Under the pieces are notes generated by a model. It searched no databases and had not been told where the DNA came from. It saw only the letters and a program-made list of their open reading frames with translations. Made by a program: the position numbers and the translations under genes. DNA of 64,000 nt from Leptodactylus fallax (lineage: Eukaryota; Chordata; Amphibia; Anura; Leptodactylidae), in NCBI GenBank assembly GCA_947044405.1, contig CAMRHE010000331.1, positions 1,612,001 through 1,676,000 of the forward strand, given 5' to 3'. Positions 34,201 through 44,984 of the stretch are shown here, piece by piece; position 1 is the stretch's first letter; each line of letters starts with the position of its first letter.

Positions 34201-37200
34201 TCAGCTATATACAAGTCATACATGATAAATAATGTGGCCCCATAATGAAATATGTCAGTGTGAATGAGGACAATTTCTTCATCACCTGCTTTCTCCCTGG
34301 ATAAAATCTGGCACTAGACATGTCTTGCAGCGGCTTACTCCACTCTCCTCATTGAAAACTCACACACAATTGAACCAAGGCTATATGTTTCTGGCACAGT
34401 AGAGAGGAATAGCTTGTACATCCAACAGCTATTGCAGGTGATGTGCCCCTTATCTGATGTCTGGGAGCAGATTTCTCCCATCTCCCCCTTTAGTACATGC
34501 ATGCTCGGCCTATTGTGTATGGGAGATCGGAAGAGATGGCTTCAGCCAAGCAAGCATTTAGGTGACAGTGATCTAATGTATGGCCAACCTAATGGTATAA
34601 GCACATATAGAGGCGGATCCTGTGAGATAGGCGGAGTCTGCATAAGATAAAGCATCTCCACCAATCCTACATACATGATAATATGGGTCACATGTCTACA
34701 GTATTTCTTTACTTTCTGACATTTGTATATTATACTGTATACAGACAGTGGAGGCAGCCAGATGTAAAAGAGATAAGCGGTGTCACCACAAGATAAGCGG
34801 CACCACAAATCTGAGATCACACTGGTTAACCCCTTACTGACATTCGCCGTAGGCAGCCGATAATAGAAGTGAATGGATTTCTCAGTATATTGCAGTACAT
34901 TAGCATTGCAGTATATTGTACCGGTGATCGGAGCGCCTAGGGGTCATGTAGGGGCTCTAAAAATATAAAAAAGGAAGGAGGAGAAGATTCTTAAGAAGAG
35001 CTTGTGAAGCTGAGTATTCTTCTTGGAATTGTCCTGACACTTATGTAAGGTTAATGAAGTATATGAGTTTTTGCTTGAGAACAGCAGATAAGATTAGGGT
35101 GTAATGTTCAGTATGGGGTCACAGGTCGCCCCAGAGATTTTCTTTCCTCCCTTATAAATAACTAAAATCTTGGTAATCGGATTTGTTCAGTTGATTCCCT
35201 TTCTGGGGCTCTGAAATGGGATTAGTAGGAGATAAATGACATATTTTATAATTATTTTGCCCAATTTTACCAATCCGGTGTTCGGTTTATTGATTCGGAG
35301 CTGGATCATTATTTGGACAAGATAAAATTTGCTTCTTTCTCTGCGGTTCAGGCTCAGATGCTGATTTAGATCTTGGGGAACTTAAAGAGGCTCAGTCATC
35401 TGCCCCTGCAAATAAGGCTCCAGGGTTACATGGATTCCCATGTCAGATTCTAAAATTGCATTTTCCGGATATGTTTCCTTTTTTTTGTAACATGCTTCAG
35501 AATTAGATGAAATCCCCAATCACATTTCTGGTTTTTTGGTTGATCCAGCCAAATAGTCCCCAGAATAGGACCATCCCACAAGTCCATAGACAATGGAACC
35601 AAGTCTGCTCCGGGTGTGCTGCATCTAAAGGAAGGTCCGATGGGAGGGTTCCCATTTTTAGACCTCTCAATGGGGATATATATGATTTGTGTAATATTCT
35701 GAGCGTCATCTCAGTGTATCTACCAAGAAATGTTTTTATTTTTCAAAGTTTGTTTTTTAAAAAGTTATAACAAGCACAAAAACTATATAAATTTGACATC
35801 ACTTAAATCATTACGACCCGCAGAATTTAGGTAGCTTGGCATTTTGAAGATTATAAAGAAAGGAAAGTGTAAAGGTTTTGTCCTCCTATATATTTGGTAT
35901 CTACTCCTAGAATCAGCTAAAAATAGAAATCATCATCCGACCTTACACTTACCCCAAAGCCATGGCTTCCTCATACATGACCATACTGCTCCTCCCCCTG
36001 TAGTAAAGGCCATGTAGGTGTCAGGGTGTGTGTGAGACGGACACCACCTAATAGCACTGACTCACAGGATCCTTTATGATTCTACACTGAGCATTTCACT
36101 AGAAAAGATTGGTGACCGGCACACCGCAACATGGACCGATGAAGATGCTGGCCTCACCACACATGTGGGAAACTGGAGGAGAACAGCCTGGTGGCCGAAC
36201 ATCATGATCTACTGGTCCATGCTCCGAGGTCTACTGCGAGATTGTCATCTGTTTTGACACCAGTCTTGGTTAATTATTGGATATTGCTAAATACCTTAAA
36301 ATATGTGTGGAAATTTATATATAGAAATGTTATAAAATATTAATATAATTTTTAATGTTCTATTATCTAAAGATGGTAAAATCTGTTTTCTTCTTGTCAG
36401 ATGACTGTACCAGGAGCTCAGAGGGACATCTGATATCTACAGATTATATAGCAGAGGATCATGGTATCACACAAGATCTACATGAAGAACATGTCATTAC
36501 CTCAGATATACCCTCAGCCCTTCAGAAGATTCATCTCTCATCTGATCCTATTAGACAGATCCTGTCTTCTGATTCATCACAAACTGTTAAGCAAAATACA
36601 AGTTACCAAAGGAGTGATGTACATCAGAGAACTCACACAGTAGAGAAGAAATTTTCATGTCCAGAATGTGGAAAATGTTTTAATCATAAATCACGTCTTG
36701 TTGTACATCTGAGAATTCACACAGGGGAGAAGCCGTATTCATGTGCAAAATGTGGGAAATGTTTTAAATTGAAGTCATATCTTCGTGAACATGACAGAAC
36801 TCACACAGGGGAGAAGCCATATTCATGTTCAGAATGTGGGAAATGTTTTACTCAGAAATCAAGTCTTGCTAAACATCAAGGGATTCACACAGGGACAAAC
36901 ACATTTTCGTGTTCAGAATGTGGCATATGTTTTAAATCTAAATCATATCTTGTTACACATCAGAGATTTCACACATTGGTGAAGATATTTTCATGTTCAG
37001 AATGTGGGAAATGCTGTACATCTAAATCACATCTTGTTAGACATCAAAGTATTCACACAGGAGAGAAGCCATATTCATGTTCAGAATGTGGGAAATGTTT
37101 AACTTCGAAATCAGGTCTTGTTGAACATCAAAGAACTCACACAGGAGAGAAGCCATATTCATGTTCAGAATGTGGCAAATGTTTTACTCATCAATCAGGT

Positions 37201-37737
37201 CTTGTTAAACATCTGCGAATTCACACCGGGGTGAAGCCATATTCATGTCCAAAATGTGGGAAATGTTTTAAAGAGAAGTCACATCTTAGTAGACATGAGA
37301 TAACTCACACATGGCCGAAGACATTTTCGTGTTCAGAATGTGGCAAATGTTTTACTCAGGAATCAAGTTTTGTTGATCACCAAAAAACTCACATAGGTAA
37401 GAAGCCGTTTTCCTGTTCAGAATGTGGGAAATGTTTTACATCTAAATCAGATCTTGTTAAACATCAAAGAACTCACACAGGAGAGAAGCCATATTCATGT
37501 TCAGAATGTGAGAAATGTTTTACTCGTAAATCACATCTTGTTACACATCAAAGAATTCACACAGGTGAGAAGCCATTTTCATGTTCAGAATGTGGGAAAT
37601 GTTTTACTCGTAAATCAGGTCTTCTTGAACATCAAAAGATTCACACAGGGGAGAAGCCATATTCATGTTCAGAATGTGGGAAATGTTTTATTCAGAAATC
37701 AGGTCTTCGTGACCATCAAAAGATTCACACAAGATAG
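31158..37737 (+). CDS. KRAB C2H2 zinc-finger protein, spliced model
   Basis: Joining 31158-31235, 33351-33530, 33609-33732, 33816-33880, 33973-34081 and 36401-37737 gives 1893 bases, an uninterrupted frame of 630 residues. All junctions follow GT-AG and phases agree. The layout is N-terminal module, Pro-rich linker, KRAB A-box, Ser/Pro linker, acidic linker and 13 C2H2 fingers. Proteins of this class are nuclear DNA-binding repressors, often aimed at transposons. The target here is unknown. Copy-A exons can replace copy-B exons in frame. The 2.3-kb intron before the finger exon holds an L1 remnant. Whether it is expressed cannot be judged. The early TAG and decayed fingers after it suggest a shortened allele rather than a dead gene. 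Confidence 0.75.
31311..33209 (+). mobile_element. L2 LINE in intron 1, copy B
   Basis: Duplicate of 26088-27973 with the same 16-bp flanks (31295-31310 and 33210-33225). It has one more copy of the ATAATGTACAGCACCATGGA tail repeat. Confidence 0.9.
31319..32900 (+). pseudogene. L2 reverse transcriptase, copy B
   Basis: Same domains as copy A. The [15 protein letters not shown] region is open here (31510-32085), but the frame shifts near 31960 before [17 protein letters not shown], and again near 32570-32600. [10 protein letters not shown] lies at about 32069-32098. The different lesions in A and B arose after the tandem duplication. Confidence 0.85.
33351..33530 (+). CDS. Zinc-finger gene exon 2, copy B
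   Basis: 60 codons in phase 0. It differs from copy A at several residues (for example [11 protein letters not shown] against [11 protein letters not shown]) and by one extra Leu before LTGE. The copy-B form is closer to the usual family sequence. Confidence 0.75.
33609..33732 (+). CDS. Zinc-finger gene exon 3 (KRAB box), copy B
   Basis: 124 bases, phase 0 to 1. KRAB A-box with DVAVYFS, EEWEYL and [10 protein letters not shown], no change from copy A. No separate KRAB B-box exon was seen. Confidence 0.85.
33816..33880 (+). CDS. Zinc-finger gene exon 4, copy B
   Basis: 65-base linker exon, identical in protein to copy A. Confidence 0.7.
33973..34081 (+). CDS. Zinc-finger gene exon 5, copy B
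   Basis: 109-base acidic linker exon. Its phase-1 donor joins the finger exon at 36401 to form an Asp codon. Confidence 0.7.
34283..35265. other. Intron sequence, nothing recognised
   Basis: No repeat or gene could be assigned. A weak MITE-like start is possible near 34815 (GGTTAACCCCTTACTGAC). Confidence 0.3.
35270..35520 (+). mobile_element. L1-type LINE fragment (RT start)
   Basis: Read in two frames, it gives [14 protein letters not shown] and then [20 protein letters not shown], the start of the RT domain of vertebrate L1 elements (K-x-P-G-x-x-G-F-P). Short and decayed, with an in-frame stop near 35370. Confidence 0.65.
35521..36400. other. Intron sequence, nothing recognised
   Basis: Noncoding, possibly old repeats. 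It ends with the acceptor TTCTTCTTGTCAG of the finger exon. Confidence 0.3.
36401..37737 (+). CDS. C2H2 zinc-finger exon (13 fingers)
   Basis: After the acceptor it reads [20 protein letters not shown], the conserved start of the last exon in anuran zinc-finger genes. A Ser/Thr-rich spacer ending [11 protein letters not shown] follows, then a degenerate half finger and 13 full fingers of the form C-x2-C-x12-H-x3-H. Linkers are mostly TGEKP. Fingers 3, 4, 8 and 9 have unusual linkers (TGTNT, TLVKI, TWPKT, IGKKP). One finger has Cys at the usual Phe (GKCC). The last linker has mutated to HTR-stop, a TAG at 37735, where GEKP is expected. DNA-contact positions vary from finger to finger, so the array should read a defined sequence. 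Confidence 0.9.
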
Positions 37738-37871
37738 AAGCCATATTCCTGCCCAGAATGTAGGAAATACTCTACCTTCTATATCAGATCTTAATAGACA
37801 TCAGAGAATTCACACAGGAGAGAAGCCATTTACATGTCCAGAATGTGGGAAATTTAAATATAGATGTGTTT
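37738..37871 (+). pseudogene. Fossil zinc fingers after the present stop
   Basis: Directly after the TAG the frame continues KPYSCPEC, then shifts near 37770. A second piece gives [19 protein letters not shown] and ends KYRCV-stop. The ancestral exon therefore had about two more finger units. The same KYRCV-stop end opens the window at 1-18. Confidence 0.75.
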
Positions 37872-38330
37872 AAATTATTTTAATCAAAAGTCATCTACTA
37901 ACTGCACATCAAAGAACTTACACAGTAAAAATATTTCATGTCTAGATTGTAAAGGTTTGTACCTACACTCACATCTTACATAGGTTGTCCAACATTTTTT
38001 TTTTTTTAAATCCAGCACCAAAATTTGAGATGAATTGCAATTTGAAAATTGTGTAAGATAATGATTAAAATACCTGTGTATAGCGCCCCCTGCAGTTTTT
38101 TTATTTTTTTTATTTTCCTTGTTCACTCCAGTAACAGTACAAAGGTGGACGACCATCTCCTCCTCGAACAAGCAGAGAAGAAAGTGCACTGCTTTGTCTG
38201 TACATGGGATCCCTGGAAACTTTAATGTAGAGATTGAAATTTCGGCTCTTTTCTTTGAGCTGGATCATTTGACTCCCTGTTTAATGTACTTTTCTATGTT
38301 ATACAGACAGTCATGATATGGTTACAAGGG

Positions 38331-38976
38331 TGTGATGATGAAACCCTCAATTTATGTATCTTTCTTGGACATGTATCATTCTTCATTCATATCAGTCTCA
38401 CATATCTGTAGGAATGTAGAGCTGTGTTTACATTGGTGGTCAATTCGCTCCAGTGGTTTTATGTGCATACCATGGAGAGAGGGCCTTTCCAGATGTCCAA
38501 AGGGGGGAGGGTGGGCAAATGACCTACAACTAACCCAGGCACCCATCTTTCCTTCTCACCGGCATAGATTCCTCTTTTCGTGAGGAGAGGGCTGGCTGGG
38601 GGAGGTGAAGGGTGGGGCTAAAAAGGGTCTTCACCCTGGCTGGGGAGAGGTCTTGGGTCTTTGTGTGGAGCCTGAAAGAGACACAGCTAAGAGCAGCTGG
38701 GGCTCAGGTGTTATTCTATACTTTATTCCCATTTTTGTTTTATGTTCTGTATCATCGCCCTTTGGCTTGTATGTTTATGCTTGATCATATTAATATTGTA
38801 TATTTCTGTATATGCTATTAATTAGTACCGACCCACTTGGGTTATTAAATATATAAAATTTATATAGCTCATTTCATTATATCCTACGAACTCTGTCCGC
38901 TCACAGGTTGTGAGTGGAAGGTTAGAAGGGTGATCGCAGGTATGCCAAGAGGCTTGGCAAGGCGATATTCATCACA
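38331..38976 (+). repeat. 5' LTR of the Gmr1-like element
   Basis: 646 bases, TGTGATGATG to ATTCATCACA. Its last ~150 bases are related to 22208-22359. The inner edge is set by the TGGTGG primer-site-like sequence that follows. Confidence 0.8.
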
Positions 38977-39171
38977 GTGGTGGAAGCGGTGGGATCTTAG
39001 GATAACAGTGTGTGGGTGTGGTATCACTCAGACACTGAGGATTGTGGCAATCCTATGGCACGAGCTCGGTATGAGATCAAGCTTAAAATACGGTGAAAGT
39101 TTGGTACAGTACTGTTCCCTCCCTTCTTCTTTTTTCTGTCCTATCTTTTATTTGGCAACGACTTCTAGTGA

Positions 39172-40686
39172 ATGCCTTGCACTCTGAGAAGTGGAGCCAG
39201 GGGACGTCAGCAACTGACTGATACAAACGCTGAGCAGTTGGCTGATATGGAAGGTGCTGCAGCAGGGCAGGACGAGGAGCGAAGTCCGGAGAGGCTGGCA
39301 CAAGAAAACAACACCATGCCAGACGGTTCAGCAGGTGCCCGAACCCCAGAGGTAACTGTGCCTGGAGGAACCAGTAGCCCCAGTTCTGTGGGGGTAACGG
39401 ACTTATACTTGCAAATGGCCTTACAGCAGATAGACGCCAGTGACTCTAGCACCCGTCTGCAGGTGATTCTCCAGTACCGAGAAGCTGCAGAGCGCTGGGC
39501 AGAGAGAGAAGCTGCAGAGTGCAAGGCGGAGAGAGAGGCCGCTGCTGCAGAGCGCCGGGCGGAGAGAGAAGCTGCTGAGCGCCAGGCTGAGTGAGAGGCC
39601 CGTGAACGCCAGGCGGAGAGAGAGGCCGCTGCTGCAGAGCGCCGGGCGGAGTGGGAGCATCAGCTTGAGCTAAAAAAGCTGGAACTTCGCCAGCAGGTGC
39701 AACCTTCCCCTGCACAAACTCCAGGAGCCCAAGCACTAAAGATCCGATCCGAGGACTTTCCAATCTTGGAAGATAACGGGGACTTGGACTCGTTATTGCG
39801 GGGATTTGAGAGGGCGTGTTAGCAGCACCATATGCCCCAGGCAGAATGGGCCCATTACCTGTCTCCCCGGCTGAAGGGAAAAGGCCTGGATGTTTCCACG
39901 AGCTTACCAGAGGATGCGGACTATGAGACCCTCAAAGCGGCGCTGATCTGGAGATACCGGCTAACGCCGGAGGTGTACCGCAAAAAGTTCCGGAATATAC
40001 AGCGGGGTCCCACGGAGAGCTATGGGGATGTTCTGCACCACTTACAGGCTACATTCTGGCAGTGGATCAAAGGACTTACTGTCACCACGTTTGAGGGACT
40101 TGGGGACCTTATGATAAAGGAACAATTTCTCCAGGTGTGCCCTCTGGAGGTCCGCCAGTTCGTGTGTGATTGGAAACCCAAGACAGCAGACCAGTCTGCA
40201 GAGATTGCTGACGACAATGTGTCCACCAGGGAGCAAGGGACCAAGATAGGAGCCACACTGCAGAGACCCCCAAGCTGGAAGGAGGTGCAAAGCTGGAGTT
40301 CACCACAGCCTGCGGTCTCCAAGTGGGATAAGACAAACTCTGTCCCGGGTGCCCTCTCTACTTCCCCTGTCCCAAGAACTCTGGGTGCCCCGGGGACCAC
40401 CTCCAAGTCCCAAGGAGAGGTCCGGCGGTGTCATGCCTGTAACCAGCCAGGACATTTCAAGGCGGAGTGCCCCAACCGCTCTAAGAACCCCCTGTTTCCC
40501 CAGCCACAGCAGCTGGCTCATCTGTATACTTGGTGGGGAGGGAGGGGTTGCAATCTAATGCCAACCGTCAACAAGTCATTGTGGGGGATAAAGTGGTCAT
40601 GGGATTTCGGGACACTGGGGTGGATGTTACTCTGGTGCAACCTGACTTGGTCCCTCCGGACAGTATTATCCCTGGAAAAACTCTGA
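39172..40686 (+). pseudogene. Gag with SCAN-like capsid region and zinc knuckle
   Basis: The N-terminal part has a heptad-like array (AEREAAAAERRAER and similar) forming a charged coiled coil at about 39470-39680. The capsid part follows. 39900-40200 carries YRKKFRNIQ, GDLMIKEQFLQVCP and VRQFVCDWKP, a spacing close to SCAN domains of vertebrate zinc-finger proteins, which are known to derive from Gmr1-like gag. A CCHC knuckle CHACNQPGHFKAEC lies at about 40432-40473. Stops at 39592 (TGA) and 39820 (TAG) break the frame. Confidence 0.85.
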
Positions 40687-41228
40687 CCCTGAGGGGTATT
40701 GGACAAGAACGCTTAACTGTGCCCATGGCTTGTGTCCATTTGGACTGGGGTGCGGGAAAAGGAATGCGTGATGTGGGGCTAATGTCTAATCTGCCTGCCA
40801 ATGTACTATTGGGAACATATTTGGGGCCCTTGGTGTCCCAATATGGGGTGGGAGTAGCCCCACCTCGCTGTGACAAAATGTCTGTACTGAAGGATGATTT
40901 TAATGTGGTGTTGAAGCCTGTCACACAGGCAGAGGGAGGGGTCTGCAGCCGGCTTCCCCCTGATGTGTGCCCAGCTAAAGGAGTTAGTGAGCATGTAAAT
41001 GAGGGACTGTGGAATGTTAACCTGGCTGTAGCCTTCCACATCTGCGAAAGTGGTGATAGCCCCCTCAGTGTGACCCTGGCTGAGCCATTCACCCATGCAG
41101 TTCACTGTGAATCAATGAATGAATGCAATGTCAATGTAATTGCTAATTCTTGCCTTGCAGATTTCCAGGGTAGCTCTTCTGAGATGCTGGGGGCAAACCC
41201 AACTGATGACAATGTGCCAGGTGGTTAG
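40530..41228 (+). pseudogene. Aspartic protease of the Gmr1-like element
   Basis: MGFRDTGVDVTLVQ holds the D-T-G active site (about 40611-40619), with V where A or S is usual next. LPANVLLGTYLG is the expected second conserved block. It overlaps the end of gag in the -1 frame, as in elements that use ribosomal frameshifting, but a mutation could also explain the overlap. About 90 residues of spacer without motifs follow, before the stop at 41226. Confidence 0.8.
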
Positions 41229-42376
41229 GTGGGTCACGGGGATCTCAGGGCCGATCCGGATGAGGAACGGACTGCTGGTGTTGCGGTGGTAACCCGCAGC
41301 CAGAGTGCTAGAGGGGTGGAAGGCACTCCGACCCCTGAGCCGTTCCCTCGGTCACCCGGAGATGGCACTGAGACCGCCATGACTAGCCTCCCCACACTGG
41401 AGCCGGAGGAGCCCAGCGGGTATATGACATGCACATCTCTTCTGTCGGGTTCCAGTCAGGAGTTCAGGGACGCTGTCCAAGCTGACCGCAGTCTGGGCGC
41501 ATTGAGGGAGCGTGCTACTCAACCTCCCTTGGAGTCGGACAGGGACCGCGTGTACTGGGAGCAAGGGAGGTTGTACCGGGAAACGATCCCCACCAAGGGA
41601 AAAGAAAGTCGGCTCAGGGAGAAACATTTGGTGGTACCCCAACCCTATCGGGTGGAGTTGTTGCGGATTGCTAATGATATTCCACAGGCAGGCCACCTGG
41701 GGATCGCTAAGACCAAGGCTCGCCTCAGCCACTTATTCTACTGGCCTAAAATGGGGACAGATGTAGCTAAATATTGCCGTTCATGTGACACTTGTCAGAG
41801 GATGGGCAAGGCTCAAAAGCCCCAATGATACCTATGCCCATCATAACCGAACCTTTCCAGCGGGTGGCTGTGGATCTCATTGGACCCCTGTCTATTCCCA
41901 GTCGCATCGGGAAACATTTCATATTAACGGTAGTAGACTACGCTACTAGGTACCCGGAAGCTGTCGCTCTGTCTTCCACCCGGGCTGATGTAGTGGCCAA
42001 GGCTCTGGTAGGCATCTTCTCCCATGTTGGATTTCCCAGAGAGATGCTCACAGACCAAGGTACCCAGTTCAAGTCTGCCTTGATGCAAGGCTTGTGTAAG
42101 GTAACAGAGGTGCAACATCTGGTGTCCAGCCCGTATCACCCACAGACCAATGGCCTGTGTGAACGGTTCAATGGCACCCTGAAGCAGATGCTCAGGATGT
42201 TAGTCCAGTCCCACAGGCGCGACTGGGAGCCTTATCTCCCGCACCTACTGTTCGCTTACCGGGAGGTGCCTCAAGCCTCAACGGGGTTCTCCCCCTTTGA
42301 GCTCTTGTACGGGAGACGTGTACGTGGGCCCCTAACTCTTGTGAAAGAGTCCTGGGAAGGAGAAACAGCCATCTAA
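41229..42376 (+). pseudogene. Integrase of the Gmr1-like element (placed before RT)
   Basis: The H-H-C-C zinc region is GHLGIAKTKARLSHLFYWP to CRSCDTCQ (about 41690-41810). The catalytic core has AVDLIGPL (first Asp, about 41873), LTDQGTQFKS (second Asp, about 42053) and NGLCERFNGTLK (Glu, about 42162). A frameshift near 41810 splits the zinc region from the core. The stop is a TAA at 42374. The N-terminal part has AVVTRSQS. The GPY/F module (KWTGPYVVHQ) follows at about 42570. Confidence 0.88.
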
Positions 42377-42379
42377 GGT

Positions 42380-43988
42380 GTGCCAGTCGTGGAGTATGTC
42401 CTGCGATTCCGTGACCAAATGCAGGCTATGGCGCAGCTGGTGCATGACAACATGGTCCAGGCTCAGGCTGACCAGAAGCACTGGTATGATCAGAATGCCC
42501 GTGACAGAACATACCAGCCGGTGCAGAAAGTATGGGTCCTAGTCCCTGAGCCCCAGGACAAGCTTCAGGCGAAATGGACCGGTCCATACGTCGTGCACCA
42601 GCAGGTCAACAGCGTCAGCTACCTGGTCACTGTTTATCCAGGCCGGAACAGGCATAAGGTCTTCCATGTCAACATGATGAAGGATCATCATGACCGGGAA
42701 GCTAGTGCCTTTCCGGTATGCAGTCTGCTAGAGGAGGGGGAAGAAGAAGACCTTGTTGACTTGCTTGCCCATTTTCAGGAGGATGGGTCCAACAAGAAGG
42801 CACAGGTGAACCCCCTGCTGGCTGAGGCCCAGCTGGATGGAGTTTTGCACTCCCTACCTGGTCTGTTCTCCGCGAAGCCCGGGAGGACTGACCAGGCCAT
42901 TCATCATGTGGATACCGGGAATCATGCCCCTATCCGGCGGTCGCCATATCGCGTCTCCTCGGAGGTACAGGTCCAGATGCGCAAGGAGATTGACGAGATG
43001 CTGGAACTGGGGGTGATTCAGCCCTCCCACAGTGCATGGGCTTCACCTGTGGTTCTTGTGCCCAAAAAAGACCGGACCACCCGGTTCTGTGTAGACTACA
43101 GGGAACTTAATGCGGTTACAGTCGACGACGCGTACCCCATGCCGCGCATCGACGACCTGCTTGACCGGTTAGGTAAGGCCCAGTACTTGTCCATCATGGA
43201 CTTGAGTCGGGGATACTGGCAGATCCCCCCTGTCCCCTCAGGCACAGGAGCGATTGGCCTTTATCACCCCTTTCGGACTGTACGAGTCCACTGTCATGCC
43301 ATTCGGCATGAAGAATGCCCCTGCCACTTTCCAGCGGATGGTCAACTCCCTACTGACGGGATGCGAAGGGTTTGCCACTGCGTACCTGGATGACATTGCC
43401 GTCTTCAGCTCCACTTGGGAGGAACACCTACAGCACCTGGCGCAGGTGCTGGGGCGGATCCACAGTGCGGGCTTGACCATCAAACCGGAAAAGTGTCAGC
43501 TGGGCATGCGCGAGGTCCAATACCTGGGACACCGGGTAGGTGGGGGACCCCTGAAACCAGAACCTGAAAAGCTGGATGTAATCACGTCCTGGCCAACCCC
43601 CCGGACCAAGCGACAGGTGATGTCTTTCCTGGGTACGGCAGGGTACTATAGGAAGTTCGTACCGAACTATAGTGCTCTGGCCGCCCCCTTGACGGACCTC
43701 ACCAAGAAGAAGTTGCCACAAACTGTCCAGTGGACGGATGCTTGCAAGCGCTCCTTCCAGGCCCTGAAAGCGGCCCTGGCGAACGCACCTGTACTTCAGG
43801 CGTACGATGAGTCACGTCCGCTTGTGCTACAGACAGACGCCAGCACCTACAGACTCGGTGCCGTACTGAGCCAGCTTGACAGGGCAAGAGCACCCGGTGC
43901 AGTACCAAAGCTACTGCCGCGGGAGGTGGCCTACGCCACAGTGGAGAAGGAATGCCTAGCAATTGTTTGGGCCTTGCAGCATCTGTAG
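42380..43988 (+). pseudogene. Reverse transcriptase of the Gmr1-like element (after IN)
   Basis: 42380-42690 completes the integrase C-terminus with the GPY/F-like module. RT starts around 42840: SAWASPVVLVPKKD, RFCVDYRELNAVT, YLSIMDLSRGYWQI, then after a frameshift near 43240 MPFGMKNAPATFQRM and the catalytic AYLDDIAVF (about 43381-43407). LGHRV and FLGTAGYYRKF are the thumb motifs. RNase H begins with LQTDAS at about 43830. The stop is a TAG at 43986. Confidence 0.9.
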
Positions 43989-44150
43989 CCTTACTTGTTT
44001 GGGCGCCACTTCACCGTGGTGACGGATCACAACCCTCTGATCTGGATCAAACGTGTTGCAGGTCAGAATGGACGGTTGTTACGTTGGAGCCTGGTGCTGC
44101 AGCAATACAACTATGACATCCGGCACAATCCTGGCCAGGCCGGGGTGAGG
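43820..44150 (+). pseudogene. RNase H of the Gmr1-like element
   Basis: LVLQTDASTYRLGAVLSQ carries the first Asp, EKECLAIVWAL the Glu and VVTDHNPLIW the second Asp. The TAG at 43986 splits it. The expected C-terminal end after RHNPGQ is replaced by unrelated residues, so the domain is damaged at its end. Confidence 0.85.
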
Positions 44151-44223
44151 CTGCGGAGGTGCGGGTGGAAGAGGAACGGAGGCTCCTCCTTCCTCCCGAC
44201 ACGCTCTAAAAAGGGGAGGTGTG

Positions 44224-44910
44224 CTGGCACGTAGAGTTGGTTCATTGATGAACAGCCAATCCCTACTGCAATGTGTACACGGTAGGGAAAAGTATAGAGA
44301 CAGCTTTTTAGAGCAAACTATTATACTCATTGTCACCGCAATGCCTCCGTATGTGTTAGTGCTTTATCACACTAAGTACTTTTCTGTCCATGTGCTATGT
44401 GTGAAAGAATCGGATAGCGCACTGGCCCATTATTAGTCGTTGGGTTATTTCACGGTCAATGAGAAAAAAAATCATGACGCCTATTTTTTATCTCTCTACT
44501 CTTGACCATTCAATTTATAGGTCTGTGAAATAAATGAACAGCACACGGACATTATCACACATTGTTATAGATCTATAGGCCCATCACAAATGAATTATTA
44601 TTATTATCATACCCAACACCATCAGTGGTATCAGGTAGGTATCATCCAATACCAGGCTGTCTAATGTGGAGAAACCTACATATTATTCATCAAAGTTTGG
44701 GTTTTAATGTAAAGTAACAGGTGCCCCAACCCCTCACCCAAACCCATGCCTGACAATTACAGGCCCCACACCCATCCTATGTGACTATTAGGGGTTGAAC
44801 AATCACCCCAAAGTCCTCTCACCACACCAAAACTGTACACATAATAGAATTTTTTACATATCCTCATTAATGCAATCATTCTATCCCATCCTTTAGTACA
44901 GTAAATGGAA
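44224..44910. repeat. Host flank of duplication copy 2
   Basis: Matches 2926-3287 and then, after ATTATTATTATCAT, 13934-14255. It is the empty site for the 476-bp insert and LTR nest of copy 1. Confidence 0.8.
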
Positions 44911-44984
44911 GATGATGATAAAGGGAGACGTGCCTGGTCTGGCAGCTGAAAAAGCGAGAATATCTTCTGAAATGGAAAGAATTC

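Larger units (their letters stand above)
29043..34282 (+). repeat. Tandem 5.2-kb block, copy B
   Basis: Second unit of the exon 1-5 block. It begins within an expanded 48-bp minisatellite (about seven units, 29043-29390) and ends CAATTTCTTCATCA. It lacks the left TAGAGATG terminus, confirming that the block edge is inside that repeat. Confidence 0.9.
38331..44223 (+). mobile_element. Ty3/gypsy element of Gmr1 type, 3' LTR missing
   Basis: Order: 5' LTR (38331-38976), primer-site-like TGGTGGAAGCGGTGGGAT, gag, protease, integrase, reverse transcriptase, RNase H, purine tract AAAAAGGGGAGG (44209-44219). Integrase before RT is the mark of the Gmr1 group within Ty3/gypsy. Normal members have the opposite order. 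After the purine tract only TGTG of the 3' LTR is left, followed by host flank. Frames have several stops and shifts, so the copy is dead. Duplication copy 1 lacks the element. Confidence 0.88.

Noticed and set aside
36461..37873. Extra ORFs in the finger exon (frames with NVGNVLL repeats)
   Set aside because: They are out-of-frame readings of the repeated zinc-finger codons. Only the last bases, after 37770, represent a real frameshifted finger.
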